NCBI GenBank assembly: GCA_964036665.1
Contig: OZ038528.1
Coordinates: 18,215,245 to 18,279,244 of the forward strand
Direction: 5' to 3'
From: Gordius sp. MW1
Taxonomy: Eukaryota > Nematomorpha > Gordioida > Gordea > Gordiidae
DNA: 64,000 bases
The notes below the pieces were generated by a model. That model was given only the letters and a program-made list of their open reading frames with translations. It did not search any database and was not told where the DNA came from. Every line of letters begins with the position of its first letter. Position 1 is the stretch's first letter. Positions 25,470-36,535 of this stretch are shown here, one piece after another. The translations under genes and the position numbers were made by a program.

Positions 25470-26002
25470 CCTAGCTTTTCCATTGCAAAAAGCTGGGGTA
25501 AACGAGAATTAGGAAACTTAAATTAATGGAATTTTTAAGAAAGTTCCTTTTAAAATCGGTTAAAATCTTTCCACAAAATTTTTTCATCCTCCGTTTAGGC
25601 CCCTCATGTGATATTCTAACGATGTTTTGCATATTTACCTCCATTTAAAAAAAAATAAAAATAGTTAGTTAGATTTTGAAAGTGAAGGTTTTACAAATTA
25701 GATTATAAATTAATTCATTCAAGCATAGGTGATAATGTTAAGACATGTTAAGAAGTAACACCCGTACAATCTACACCTACAGGCTACAGCAACAGGGTTG
25801 AAGAAGCATAATTGTGAGCTTTAGAAAATAATATTGTTTCAGTATATTTAGTGGGCTAAATCTAATTGAGAAGAGATTTACTCAAATTTCACATCCATAA
25901 ATTTGAATTAATTGCCTGCACTGACCATAAACTTTGAAGCAGCTAAACTTTTTGCCAAACTAACAGCACCAAAACGTGTCGGTCGGAGTCATAGCTTATG
26001 CC
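25470..26002. other. AT-rich intergenic DNA
   Basis: Nothing recognised between the two flanking family A copies. Confidence 0.5.
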
Positions 26003-26167
26003 CATGGGCGTAGCCAGCATTTAAATTAGAGAGGGGCAATAATGATTTAGGGAGGGGCAAAATAATCATTTTTTGAAATTTAAGCCATAATTTTAATAAA
26101 TTTTAACAAACTTTTGGATTAGGGGGCAGCCGCCCCTCCCTGCCCCCCCCCCCTGGCTACGCCTATG
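26003..26167 (+). mobile_element. family A MITE with perfect target duplication
   Basis: Starts CATGGGCGTAGCCAGC, ends CTGGCTACGCCTATG, and is flanked by CTTATGCC on both sides (25995-26002 and 26168-26175). It contains the full family core and the GGCAGCCGCCCCTCCC arm. Confidence 0.96.
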
Positions 26168-27088
26168 CTTATGCCTCTTTCTCCACCTTCCAAAAATGGA
26201 TTGCAACAAAATGAAGCTCGTCACAGGATTAGGGATGCACTGTACTGTTGGGGGAATAAAAAATATCTCGGGCATTATTAAGGGTATTGCCAACTCTGCG
26301 CTCTAGCTGCTGCTCTCTAGCTCGTATGCAAAACTAAATTTACATAAATTAATGAAAATTAAATTAAAAGGCGTCTCCTATGCTAGCTGGACCTCTCCCC
26401 TTCCTCCCTATTCCCTCTCCGCCCGAGCGTTATATAATTTTAATTCAATTATTTTGCGTCATATTTGAAATTCAAACAGGGGGGAGGTAAATTCCACGGC
26501 TACGACGGGGGTAATCTGCCCCCCCCACTCTTTGTTGTCAGTGTCATTGTTTTAAATTAAAAATGAGCGTCGCAACAGATTTAAATGACGTTTTAGTGGA
26601 GGGGACCGGGTGGAGAGGGCTTTGTTTTAAATCAATAATTCTCGATCTAACCCCCCATTTGCGATTCAATGGGTGGAATGGAAATCAATCAAAATTATTA
26701 TTTTATATTAAAAATATAGGGCCATTTTCCGGGAAATGCCCAGATAAGCGGCAGAAATTTCTGCTTAAGACTTGGGTGAGGGTCGATAATTTATTTTAAT
26801 CCATTTTTTAGGCTTAATTTTGCAAAATATGCGGAACCGTGGTGTTGTTGCATCATAATCAAATACTTGCAGCACATTTCCTCGATTTCTGATCAAGGTT
26901 AAAGAGGAAAGTTTGTTTATCTCACCGTATTAAAAAATAAACGCATTGATAAGTTAATATACAGCTTAAAAATAGCTCGCTTTATTTTTTTATTAATTTG
27001 AAAATCATTAGTTTTTTAAGTTTTATTAACTTTTAGATAACTAGCATCATTTTAGTTTAGCTGGAACAAGTATTAGGAGGCAACCATC
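26168..27088. other. intergenic DNA
   Basis: No gene recognised. C-rich blocks near 26396-26425 and a C homopolymer near 26519 are present. ORFs at 26093-26293 (-) and 26563-26799 (+) show no domains; the first partly translates MITE sequence. Confidence 0.5.
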
Positions 27089-27256
27089 CATGGGCGTAGG
27101 GGGCAGGGAGGGGCGGCTGCCCCCCTCGAAATCCAAAAATTGTTCAAATTCATTAAAATTATGGCTAAAATTTCAAAAAATGTTCATTTTGCCCCTCCCT
27201 AAACATCCCTAAATCATTATTGCCCCCCTCTAATTCCTAAGCTGGCCACGCCCATG
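27089..27256 (-). mobile_element. family A MITE
   Basis: Minus-oriented copy. The left end CATGGGCGTAGG has lost the CCAG of the TIR and the right end is CTGGCCACGCCCATG. Flanks CAACCATC and CAACCAGC agree at 7 of 8. Confidence 0.94.
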
Positions 27257-28239
27257 CAACCAGCAGACTGCCGTTATGTCTAACATCTCTTAAAGTTTTG
27301 ACTTTAGCATAGGGCAAATATAAAAAGGGTCGGGTCGAAGGCTATGACTCATTCTGCATTATCCTTAAACTCAAAAAAATTTAAATTTATAGATTTTGCT
27401 AGATATTTTGTTAAAAGATGAATATTGAACTTGAACCCGTACGCATATAAGATCTTAATTGCTCTATATACTAGCTATTCATTCAAGCATGGCTAAAATT
27501 AAACAAATTTTATAAAAGAAGATAGTCGGTTAAAAATATATATTAAAATTAATATACCTTATCTAGTAATTTAAAAGGTCAAATCACTAATTAACTTAAT
27601 TATTGGACGCCAAATTTCGCTTACACTAAATAAGGCAAAATATTTGAACAGCTTATTATTTAATTGTTTGAGTTTTTTTCCATGAAATTCACCGTACTTT
27701 ATTTAATTAGGCATTATTCCAAATGTTATACGCATATAACTGTATTTATAAGGTGTACATTAAATTGATTTTAAATACGATCTAGTTTGAAGTAAAACTA
27801 AAATTACAACAAATTTTAGAAGAGAAACGAAACTGGAAATTTTAGATTAGTATTCAATCCTAATTATATTGAATTTTTAAATAAATATTGAGTTCAATAT
27901 TTGTGAAAATTAAATTTAACCTACCGTTATTTTTTTTTATTAGCGGGTCGGGTTAACCCTTTTCAGGTTAATAAAAAGTCAATTGCAAACCTTTCGTTCA
28001 CATTTTGACATAGCAACGTGGTGAATGCGACACTTATATATCGAGAAGAAATATTTTGTCTGACAAGTATTTTTTTATAAGCAGAGGAGATGCGACTTGA
28101 CGACACGATTCTTTCGAAAAATTAAGGGGAATATTTAGAAATTCAGGGAAAAGTAGTAATTATGTAAGCACTATAAACGTAGGCACTTGAATTTTATCAT
28201 CATTAAAAAGTTCTGTTCGTAAAATTTTAATTTAAAAAT
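27257..28239. other. intergenic DNA with possible family D remnants
   Basis: At about 27327-27358 the words GGGTCGGGTCGAAG and TGACTCATTCTGCA resemble the end of the D elements. Near 27953 GCGGGTCGGGTT followed by ATTGCAAACC may be another relic. Otherwise the stretch is AT-rich with nothing recognised. Confidence 0.4.
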
Positions 28240-28390
28240 TTCGGATCGGATCGGATCGTATTTAGATTTTAAAAAACTCGGATCGGATCGGATTTAGATT
28301 TTAAAAAACTCGGATCGGATCGGATGGATATAAAATTTTTCAAAAACCCATCGGATCGGATCAAAAAAATTCGATCCGTGCACACCTCTA
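28240..28390. mobile_element. one-ended fragment of a CGGAT-array element (family F)
   Basis: Three to four blocks of CGGATCGGATCGGAT are spaced by TTTAGATTTTAAAAAACT, then the sequence ends GTGCACACCTCTA (28378-28390). Read inward, that end is TAGAGGTGTGCAC, a terminus of hAT type and parallel to the D and E ends. No matching left terminus was found upstream, so this is probably a truncated copy. Confidence 0.6.
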
Positions 28391-28512
28391 AGGCACACAC
28401 ATATTTATTTAAAATTATATGAGCTGAATTATAATAGTGAGATTGACCAATTTTTAAGGTGACAGCTATAGAATAGCTCTTTTAAATTTTGCAGAATATC
28501 CTATATTACAAT

Positions 28513-28682
28513 CATGGGCGTAGGCAGCATTGGACTAAAGGGGGGCAATAATGATTTAGGGAGGGGCAAAATGTTCATTTCTTTAAATTTTAGCCATAAT
28601 TTCATAAGATTTCAACAAATTTTGGATTTAGAGGGGGGGGGGGGCAGCCGCCCCTTCCTGCCCTCCCTTGGCTACGCCCTTG
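28513..28682 (+). mobile_element. family A MITE with perfect target duplication
   Basis: CATGGGCGTAGGCAGC at left and TTGGCTACGCCCTTG at right, flanked by ATTACAAT on both sides (28505-28512 and 28683-28690). The G tract in the right arm is expanded to about 12. Confidence 0.95.
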
Positions 28683-30818
28683 ATTACAATAGTTACCATT
28701 GAGTATTAGTTGAAAAAAATAAAGGCTTTTAATACAGCTAGGCTACTATTAATACAATTTTTCATAAACTCGTCTTTTCGATCGTTTGTTTGCCTAAGTA
28801 ATAAACAACTCGATTTACTTGATGAAGTATAACGAGCGAAGGATATTTCTTAAAAGCTCTAATACCAGACCCCTAAATAATGATTTGATTTTAACTTTCC
28901 GCCTTTTGCATAATCGACTATTGCTTACCGTTATAGTTGGAGGGGGGGGGGGTGTGCGTTTTAAAATGTAAATTGTTTTCCCATAATTTATCATGGGCTA
29001 AATCTAGCAAGAGGGGGGGGGGGGGGGTTGAAGGTTTTAAAAGGAGACGCGAAAACAGTACTCCGCGCCGCTATTAAAAATATGCGATTATCCCTACAGG
29101 AATCGAGTTGAAAAATAATATTTTCATTTTAAATACACGGTGTGGTATGCATTCATTCAGTAATCGGAACGTCGCACCGAGGGAGGGGGGGGGGGCTGGG
29201 TTATTTATCCACTAAATTCGCAGTTTCACTCGCCCCGCCGCTCTCTTTAATATTAAACAGATGGAAAAATTTTAAATTGTAGATAAAAAAATGTATAATT
29301 AATGACTCTCTGGAGAACGGGCTGGGTGGGGGTGGGAGTGGAGAGATAACATACATTTTTCATTTCACTTTATCTCTTTCACATGCAATGCATGCATATA
29401 ATACATTACATTGCATATTATTACATATATACATATATAGCATAATAGCCCCCTTTAACCCCTAACTTATAAAATCATCATATCCGCCCTCGCTCGCTAT
29501 CCTCCTAGGCTACTACTATTTCCTAATTTATTTTATAAGTCCGTTTGTAAAATCCTCTTCCTTTACCGAAGTGAATAAGACCAAGGTCGTAGGGAATGTT
29601 TGGCATCGAATCAGACAAAAAGTTGATTTGTTTAAGCGAAAGGCGGAATATATAATAATTTTTTTTTTAATTTTTAGCAAACTTACATTGGAGAACAACA
29701 TTTCGTATTTAGCGACAGTTGTTTCTCTCTTCTACCTCCACCCGGGCTTAATTATAATATACCCATTTGTTAAACTTGATAACTTACAAGACATGGGTTA
29801 AGTCCCCACCGTTTATATAAAATACATTGATCTGTTGATCCGAAATAGGAGCAAACCGCAGACGAGCCAAAATAAAATTCAAAAAGTTTGAACGATGCCA
29901 TGGGAATGCACATTCACTCAATGCCAGCACCAAAAAATCGGAAATCGACCTAAGCTATAGCTAGTCCTTTATCATTTTAAATTAACCCACATCGCTATTT
30001 TTTTCATTTATATATGAGCTGAAGCCCGACGCGAGTGTTGTTGCGTTTGTTTATAAGGAAAACGTTAAGTTGGGGTAGGGGGTGATAACAATAATTTATT
30101 GCTTAAATTTTTTTTTCTAAAATTTATTCGAATTCCAGTTCTCATCAGCATCGCTGCGCCAAAATTTGTTTTGCTGGTAGTGTTTTCCTGGCTTTGAAAT
30201 TCTGGTAGGAAAACTAATAATAATCTGGGTGGTATTCTATGCTATGGAGTGAGATTTCAGGAGCCTTGGTGAAAATAGTTTCCTGAAACTTCTTATAACA
30301 AAACGCAGGCTTTTATTAAATTCGGGTGGATATAAATTTTATTCTGACTTTACTAAAGCTGCGTGCAAAGTTGGTAAAGCAGATGCCCCATTATAATTTA
30401 TCCGAGCACAAAATGTATAAATGACTTGGTATGGGCCAGGTTTCAACTAACGAAGTAGAGATGGGCGAGAATCTAAATGTTTTACAATCGATCCTTTATT
30501 TAAAACTGATGGATTATTAACATTGCATTGACTTTATGAGATTTTTCGGCCATAGATTGTGTTAACTAACTTTATATAAACTAAATTGTTTATTTTTTTT
30601 TGCCACGATTAAAAAATTGTTTTCTTCTCCGAAAGAATTGATTATACTGTTTTGAAAATGTTAAATTTTTTAGACAAGAGATTCTCGGTTTAAGAAAAGG
30701 TTAATTGAGTAAAAAGTTTCTCGCGAGTTTAAAAAATTGCTTATTTTTCTATCCCCATTTTTACAGCTCCTAGAATTTACAGAATTATAGGTATATAAAA
30801 GGTTTTAAACATATGATG
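28683..30818. other. intergenic DNA with G homopolymers
   Basis: No gene recognised. Three long G tracts lie at 28942-29196, and a purine/pyrimidine patch with ATGCATGCAT-type palindromes near 29380-29445. The ORF at 29571-29801 (+) lacks any known motif. Confidence 0.5.
28942..29196 (+). repeat. cluster of three long G homopolymers
   Basis: Runs of about 11, 16 and 11 G lie within 255 bp (near 28942, 29013 and 29185). None is flanked by the MITE termini that carry most other G tracts in this window. Runs this long can form quadruplexes and are prone to length error in assemblies. Confidence 0.85.
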
Positions 30819-31081
30819 CAGGCGCGTAGCCAGGATTTTCTCAAGGGGGGGGGGGGGGGAAATTTCAAAATTTTTTAAAACTACATCGGGAGTAGGAGCT
30901 AACTCCCGATGAATTGTCAATAAAGCCAATCCATTTAATCTATTCTTAGACATGGTATTTCTAATGTAAGTTTTTAGCCTCCTCAGCGTTGAGAAGCTAT
31001 AAAAAATCTTTTTAATCTTTGCCAAGGGGGGGGGGGGAATTTCCTGTTTTCCCCCCCCCCCCCCCTTTATTTACGCCACTG
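30819..31081. mobile_element. family C foldback hAT-like element
   Basis: Starts CAGGCGCGTAGCCAGG and ends TTTACGCCACTG, with perfect 8-bp duplications ATATGATG (30811-30818 and 31082-31089). Long G tracts in the left arm and near 31026 face a C tract in the right arm, so much of it could fold on itself. A separate internal hairpin (CATCGGGAGT, 8-base loop, ACTCCCGATG) lies at 30884-30911. The 82-codon minus ORF across it is not a gene. Confidence 0.88.
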
Positions 31082-31159
31082 ATATGATGTTGTGGCTAGC
31101 TAACATGTGTCAAGCTTCAGATTTTTAGTAGCCTATAATGAATATATTGTGCTTATACG

Positions 31160-31318
31160 CATGGGCGTAGCTAGCATTGGAATTAGAGGGGGGGGGGCAA
31201 TAATGACTTAGGTAGGGGCAAAATGATCATTTTTTGAAATTTTAGTCATAATTTTAATAAGTTTCATCAGATTTTATCCCTCCCTGCCCCGCCCCCACTT
31301 GGCTACGCCACGCCCATG
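31160..31318 (+). mobile_element. family A MITE with perfect target duplication
   Basis: Left CATGGGCGTAGCTAGC. At the right end TTGGCTACGCCACGCCCATG contains a small duplication of CGCCA/CGCC. Flanked by CTTATACG on both sides (31152-31159 and 31319-31326). The GGCAGCCGCCC part of the right arm is deleted. Confidence 0.95.
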
Positions 31319-32552
31319 CTTATACGCTTTGTAAACATTGTCTTTTAGATGTTTCAAGTGCGGTGTGAGCGCGCATCGATATTATAGCTGTTGGCAAAAG
31401 TATTGGGGGCTACCAACCCTTTTTAAATTAAATTGTTGGCTAGGTGTCGGGTTGGAATTTAATCAAATATTAAAATATAACAAGCATATTTTTAACCTGA
31501 CCTGACGACATGAGCGGAAAATGCTGTACAAACATGCAAAATATCGAATTATTTATTTAACAAATGAATTATAGGTTGGTTATTTTAATAATTGTAAATC
31601 TGAATAAAGGATCGACAATATTTTAAAACGTTCCAAACTTTCATAGGCCGTTGAGCGATGGAAACTTGTAGCTAAATACAACGTTTTGCATTTTGTCTTT
31701 AATTTGTAATTGTAATAAACTGCTTTAATGCCAGCAATTACTGATAAAAATTTAAGTTAAATAGGAGCATCTGCCCCTTTCTTCTGGCTACGCCAATCAT
31801 AGCAAACAATTTTTTCCGAGAAAAGTGTTTTGTTTTTAACAAATTTGCAATAGAATTAAAAGTGCGTTTATTTTGAAAGCTGGGCATGGCGTTAATAACA
31901 CACCTCTCTGAGCTGAGTGGAACATTGTTTTTTGGGAGGCGAGCTCACATATAAAGCACAGATGTTTTCCTAACGAGTTTACAAAAATTAAAACACTATT
32001 ATTTGTCATAAAGTTTTCAACGACCCAAAATAATCAATTAGCGTCTCCCGATCACATCACACTGCGCCCTAAGCCGAAACTGAGGAGGGTTTCCCCTTAT
32101 TTGCTTTTAAACCGTTTAATTAAACAAAAACATTGGCATGGCAGCTTTAATAAATTATTACATTTCTCCTTGTTTCTCTCTACGATCGCTTTATTACATT
32201 TAAAATCGAGGGGTGCCCTTAACCCTGAAGCCCATCACTGCGATATCCAGAAGATTTCGATTTTAGAAATGAAGTCTCCTCCTCATTCAAAAGAATTTTG
32301 CACATACCTCACCACATTTCCCAACTAAATTACGCTCCCTACCTCATCGTTATTGACCCAATTTATTTTGTGTAAGATCGAAGAGGAATGATCAAAGTTC
32401 TGTGTTTTTTCGATTATCGGGACGGACATTCGCAGCTCAATCGTTGTAAGTATATTCAATGGCCATTGCTTTTGTTCACCATGTAGGTCACGGGCATAGC
32501 CGATATTTATTCGTTGTGGGGTGGGTGAGAGATTAAAGGGGTGTGGTGTGGA
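31319..32552. other. intergenic DNA with MITE fragments
   Basis: A solo right-end fragment of family A (CTGCCCCTTTCTTCTGGCTA, then CGCCAATCAT) lies at about 31765-31798. A TIR-like word CACGGGCATAGCCGA occurs near 32489 without a partner. Short ORFs around 32101-32555 show no motif. No gene recognised. Confidence 0.5.
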
Positions 32553-32735
32553 CATGGGCGTAGCCAGCTTTGGAATTAGAGGGGGGCAATAATGATTTAA
32601 GGATGTTTAAGGAGGGCCAAAATGAACATTTTTTGAAATTTTAGCCATAATTTTAAGGAATTTCAACAAAATTTTGATTTAGAGGGGGGCAGCCGCCCCT
32701 CCCTGCCCCCCCCCCCCCCCTTGGCTACGCCCATG
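32553..32735 (+). mobile_element. family A MITE with perfect target duplication
   Basis: CATGGGCGTAGCCAGC at left and TTGGCTACGCCCATG at right, flanked by GGTGTGGA (32545-32552 and 32736-32743). An internal repeat of GGATGTTTAAGGA lengthens the copy to 183 bp, and the C tract in the right arm is expanded. Confidence 0.96.
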
Positions 32736-32970
32736 GGTGTGGACGGATGTAGAACTGAACGGGTTTTAAACGATGCCAGGCTAATTTAACTTTTTTTGGA
32801 AAGGCTAAATCTAGAAGCTATTAAAAACACCTAAGAATATCAAATAGCTTCTACAGTATTCACATCAAATCGCACTTATTCGGCAGTGTTGCCTTTTAAT
32901 TATTTCGTGATTAACACTCGCCTTAGCAGCGTATTATATATAGGTAATTTTTAAGCCCAATATTGATGGC

Positions 32971-33139
32971 CATGGGTGACGAGGAGGCAGGAGGCACCTG
33001 TCCCCTTCAAATCCATCTCATAAATTCTAACAAATTATTGTTAAAATTTGAAAAATCATCGAATCGCCACCCCCCCCCCCCCCTAAATCATAACCATTCT
33101 TGTTAGACCCCCAGCCTATAATTTACCTAGCCAACGCTG
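32971..33139 (-). mobile_element. degraded family A MITE
   Basis: Starts CATGGGTGACGAGGAGGCAG and retains the core words CCTTCAAATCC, AACAAATTATTGTTAAAATT and CCCCTAAATCATAA in minus orientation. The right end has decayed to CCTAGCCAACGCTG. No readable target duplication. Confidence 0.75.
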
Positions 33140-35006
33140 TTTAGGATTTGTGTTATTTTATTTGTGACATACTTCAAAAAAACGTGACTTTTTGTACCCC
33201 GTTTCCTTGTCTACTTGCTTACTGCGCGATCGTCATTCACCCCAACAACAAACACTCTATTTTGACAACATAATAATTGTGACTTATCAAATGTTTAAAA
33301 GTGTGAACATTTGGGAGCATCAGCTAAATTTACACGTTTACATCACTTGGTTTTAATTAAACATTCTGCAATTTTATTTACTTATAGTCCCCGGCCCCCT
33401 TGATTTGCGGTCACGACACGCTAATTTAATCTCTCGATCATCATGAGAATCATGATCACCCTTCATAAATCACGTGTTAATTGATTGAAACATATTTTGC
33501 CTTGTCAATCCTGGTTTAATGTCTATCTTACCTTCGTTAAAGTGCTTTGTTAAAAAGTTTCATAAAAAGCTACCATACTTCAATACAAAGTCGGTTATTT
33601 ATAATTTTTTAAATTTATGCTGTCTAATTGGTGTTAAGTCACAGGCATTTGTAGCCACCAAACTTTAGTACGAATGTTAATTTGCCATATTTGTTTTCAA
33701 CATAGGCCTACACAATCTTAATTAGCCACTATGGGTCTTCTGGTTACAAAAATTTCTAATAGCGTTTCCTCTCCAAGGGTCTCTTCCATCCATGACTAAT
33801 ATGATGATTCTCGTTGAATCCATCCCACATTTCAACCTGCTCGTACAAGTTGAATATCAAAAGAGGGCTCCCCTCCGTAAAAGGAAGCTTAAATAATAAT
33901 TTTATCCCCCCCCTCCCCCCTTTAATTTGTAATTACATTTCCCCAGCTTTTCTTTCCCTCGCATTATCTCGCCCGCATCAAGATAACTAATTTTTAATTA
34001 AATCGCAGAGATTAAATTTTGATTATTTTAATATATACGCTTGAATCGCTGTCGCTGCTGCTGCTTCCATGTCACCCTCCCTCCTCTGCAAGACCATCAC
34101 CAATATTCCCTTCATTCCAATAATACTACGAGATATGAATTCATGTTTGTATGTTGTTATGTATGAATGCCTAAGAGCAGATCACATCAAATACACACTT
34201 ATATAGTTATTAATTTTATTATATACATTGATTTTAAACTCTTTTCGTAAAAACTCTCTGTGCGCGTTAGCCGAGGTGACATTTAAATGAAATATACTCA
34301 TAAATGGTGACCGTGTTATAGTGGAATATCAATATACTAAGTGTGGGACGTTTATTCATCAATAATTAATTAGTAAATAGGAATTTTTTGGTTCTTCATA
34401 TATTTTGGGTCTATTCTTAAGGGGCGGGGAGTTTTAAATTTAGTAAAACAATTAAACATTAGATTTGTAAAATATTGCTTCCTAGTTTTCCTTGCTAATC
34501 TGTCCCAACTAAGTCTATGGACCGACGACGAACCATGTGAAAAATATTCCTTTTTAATTTGAATTTATGAGGCGCGCCTTACCCATTTTGCAACCAAAAA
34601 TTGATCTAGGACGGCCCACACTTTAACTCCTGCCAACGTAAAATTCAACTTCATTTAGTAGTAACCATAATCAAGAAAAAGGGGCAGGCAAGTGATGTTG
34701 CGCGATTAATAACCTGTACAAACATCATTAATTTTGATAACAAAATTGCATTAAAATTGACCATCCCACACGACGCACCTCTAAGTTTTTGCTCTTTCCT
34801 TTGTAGACGAGTGTTAAGGTAGGTATATATTTCTCAAAAAAGTATATATAAAACATGGGTGATTATTGATAGATTAAACCTGTATTTTGATAACTTTGCT
34901 TTGCAAATAATAAATTTAAATTATTTAGTAACCTCCCGAATCTACATAAGATTTGAGGGTTTTTACTAAGAATGCACACCAGTTAATGCAACTATAACAT
35001 TCGGCA
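33140..35006. other. intergenic DNA
   Basis: No gene or element recognised. There is a CT-rich patch at about 33900-33970, a short GCT/GCTG run near 34050 and a TGATCATGAT-like palindromic patch near 33436-33460. Confidence 0.5.
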
Positions 35007-35194
35007 CATGGGCGTAGTTAGGGGGGCAGGGGGGGGGGCGGGTGCCCCCCTAAATGGCGAAAAAAAAAATTTTCAATGCAAAAACTCTTACAAATTAAAA
35101 AAATTTTACGTTTTGCCCCCCCCCCCCCCTTAATTGAACTTCTAAACATTTTGCCCCCCCCCCCCCCCCAATCCAAAACCTGGCTACGCCCATG
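35007..35194 (+). mobile_element. family B MITE with internal duplication and perfect target duplication
   Basis: CATGGGCGTAGTTAGG at left and CTGGCTACGCCCATG at right, flanked by ATTCGGCA (34999-35006 and 35195-35202). Compared with the copy at 7718 it has an extra segment, so TTTTGCCCCCC occurs twice in the right half. The copy at 4823 has the same extra segment, so these two form a subfamily. Confidence 0.96.
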
Positions 35195-35520
35195 ATTCGG
35201 CATAGGTGACGTATGACAATGACAAATGGCCCATTCATACATCATTAATTGGTGTCAACTAGTTGCACTATTTATATATTTATATTTTTTGCGGCTTTTT
35301 AGGTTTTCTTGGATTAATAAGGGGTTATATGAAATTTAGTAGGTTTTTAATGGTCGCGATTGGAATACAATATAAACGTCTCAGCCGTCAATACTCGACC
35401 AGACGACGGGTTATTTGAAGTCCAAGTTATTGTAAGTTTAAATAAACGGCACTTTATGCGTCACGTTTCAGACACTTTTGATGTTTAGTTGACTTTTCAA
35501 TACAAGGTTTTACACCAAAC

Positions 35521-35690
35521 AAGTGTTGTAAAAAGACTTGAGTTTTGTTTAGGACCTCGGGCGTTAGGCGACTTTTAGGCTTAGTCGAAATTTAGAAAAT
35601 AGACCGAAGATTTGGTCTCTGTGTGTTAAGTCGGCTGTTAGGCTCAACCAAAGGTCCACTAAACAAAACCCAGGTCTTTTTAAAACACCA
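35521..35690. mobile_element. family G hAT-like MITE, copy 2
   Basis: Begins AAGTGTTGTAAAAAGACTTG and ends GTCTTTTTAAAACACCA, with 8-bp duplications CACCAAAC (35513-35520 and 35691-35698). The inner part repeats the AGACCGAAGATTTGGTCT palindrome of copy 1 and the arms carry TTTTGTTTAGG against CTAAACAAAACCC. Confidence 0.9.
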
Positions 35691-35698
35691 CACCAAAC

Positions 35699-36527
35699 AC
35701 TAAATTCCAAAAATGATTGAAGGGAATTGAATTTTTAAGGTCATACAAAAAAAAGATTTATTGAAAATTCCTCTAAAAAAATTTGGGTTGAAAGTTATAG
35801 CTCTAATTGCATCCGTTAACGGGAGGGAGGGGGAAGGAATATTTGAGGAAACCACGTGGGTTAATTAAATTAAATTCTCGCAATGACCAAAGAGTTTTAC
35901 ACTGTTATATTGTAATTTGTAAGGCTCAATTTTTAACTTTTAAGATGATTGCTTTTGTATATTTATGCATCATTTAGTCTACAAATTTAAATTTAAGTCT
36001 ACTTTTATCGAAAATCGGTCCATGAGAAGAACATTAGAGAGGGCTTGACAACGCGCAGTAAGTTAATTTAGAAATTAATAGTTTCAATTATGTAGGTTTA
36101 TTTTAAATCATTTGTTTTTAGCAACCTAGCCACGTAATTTTAAGGCAGCATAATGACCGATAATAATACATTTTTCGAAATAAATATGGTTACGCTGGTA
36201 AGTGAATTTCAAAAATCGTCATATTTTACGATATATAACTAAATTCAGCACTTACCAGACTCATTCTCATGGTACTATATTTCAATCCTATAATTACTAC
36301 AGAAGAGTGACAACTTTCCTCTTTAACCCTCTTACCCAACAAGTTATGATTTTTTCCGATTTTTTATAATTTAAATAAATTACATAATTTTAACAACTAA
36401 TATTCGCTTTGAAAACATACATACTAACAGGCTTTCTTGTAGAAGTTCTTTGAATTTTCCGTAATGAAGTTAAATTTTGTTTAAATAATTTGCATTAAAA
36501 ATGGCAATCATTCGAATTATTTTTTAA
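35699..36527. other. AT-rich intergenic DNA
   Basis: Nothing recognised apart from a short GGGAGGGAGGGGGAAGG block near 35821. Confidence 0.5.
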
Positions 36528-36535
36528 GTCCGGGC

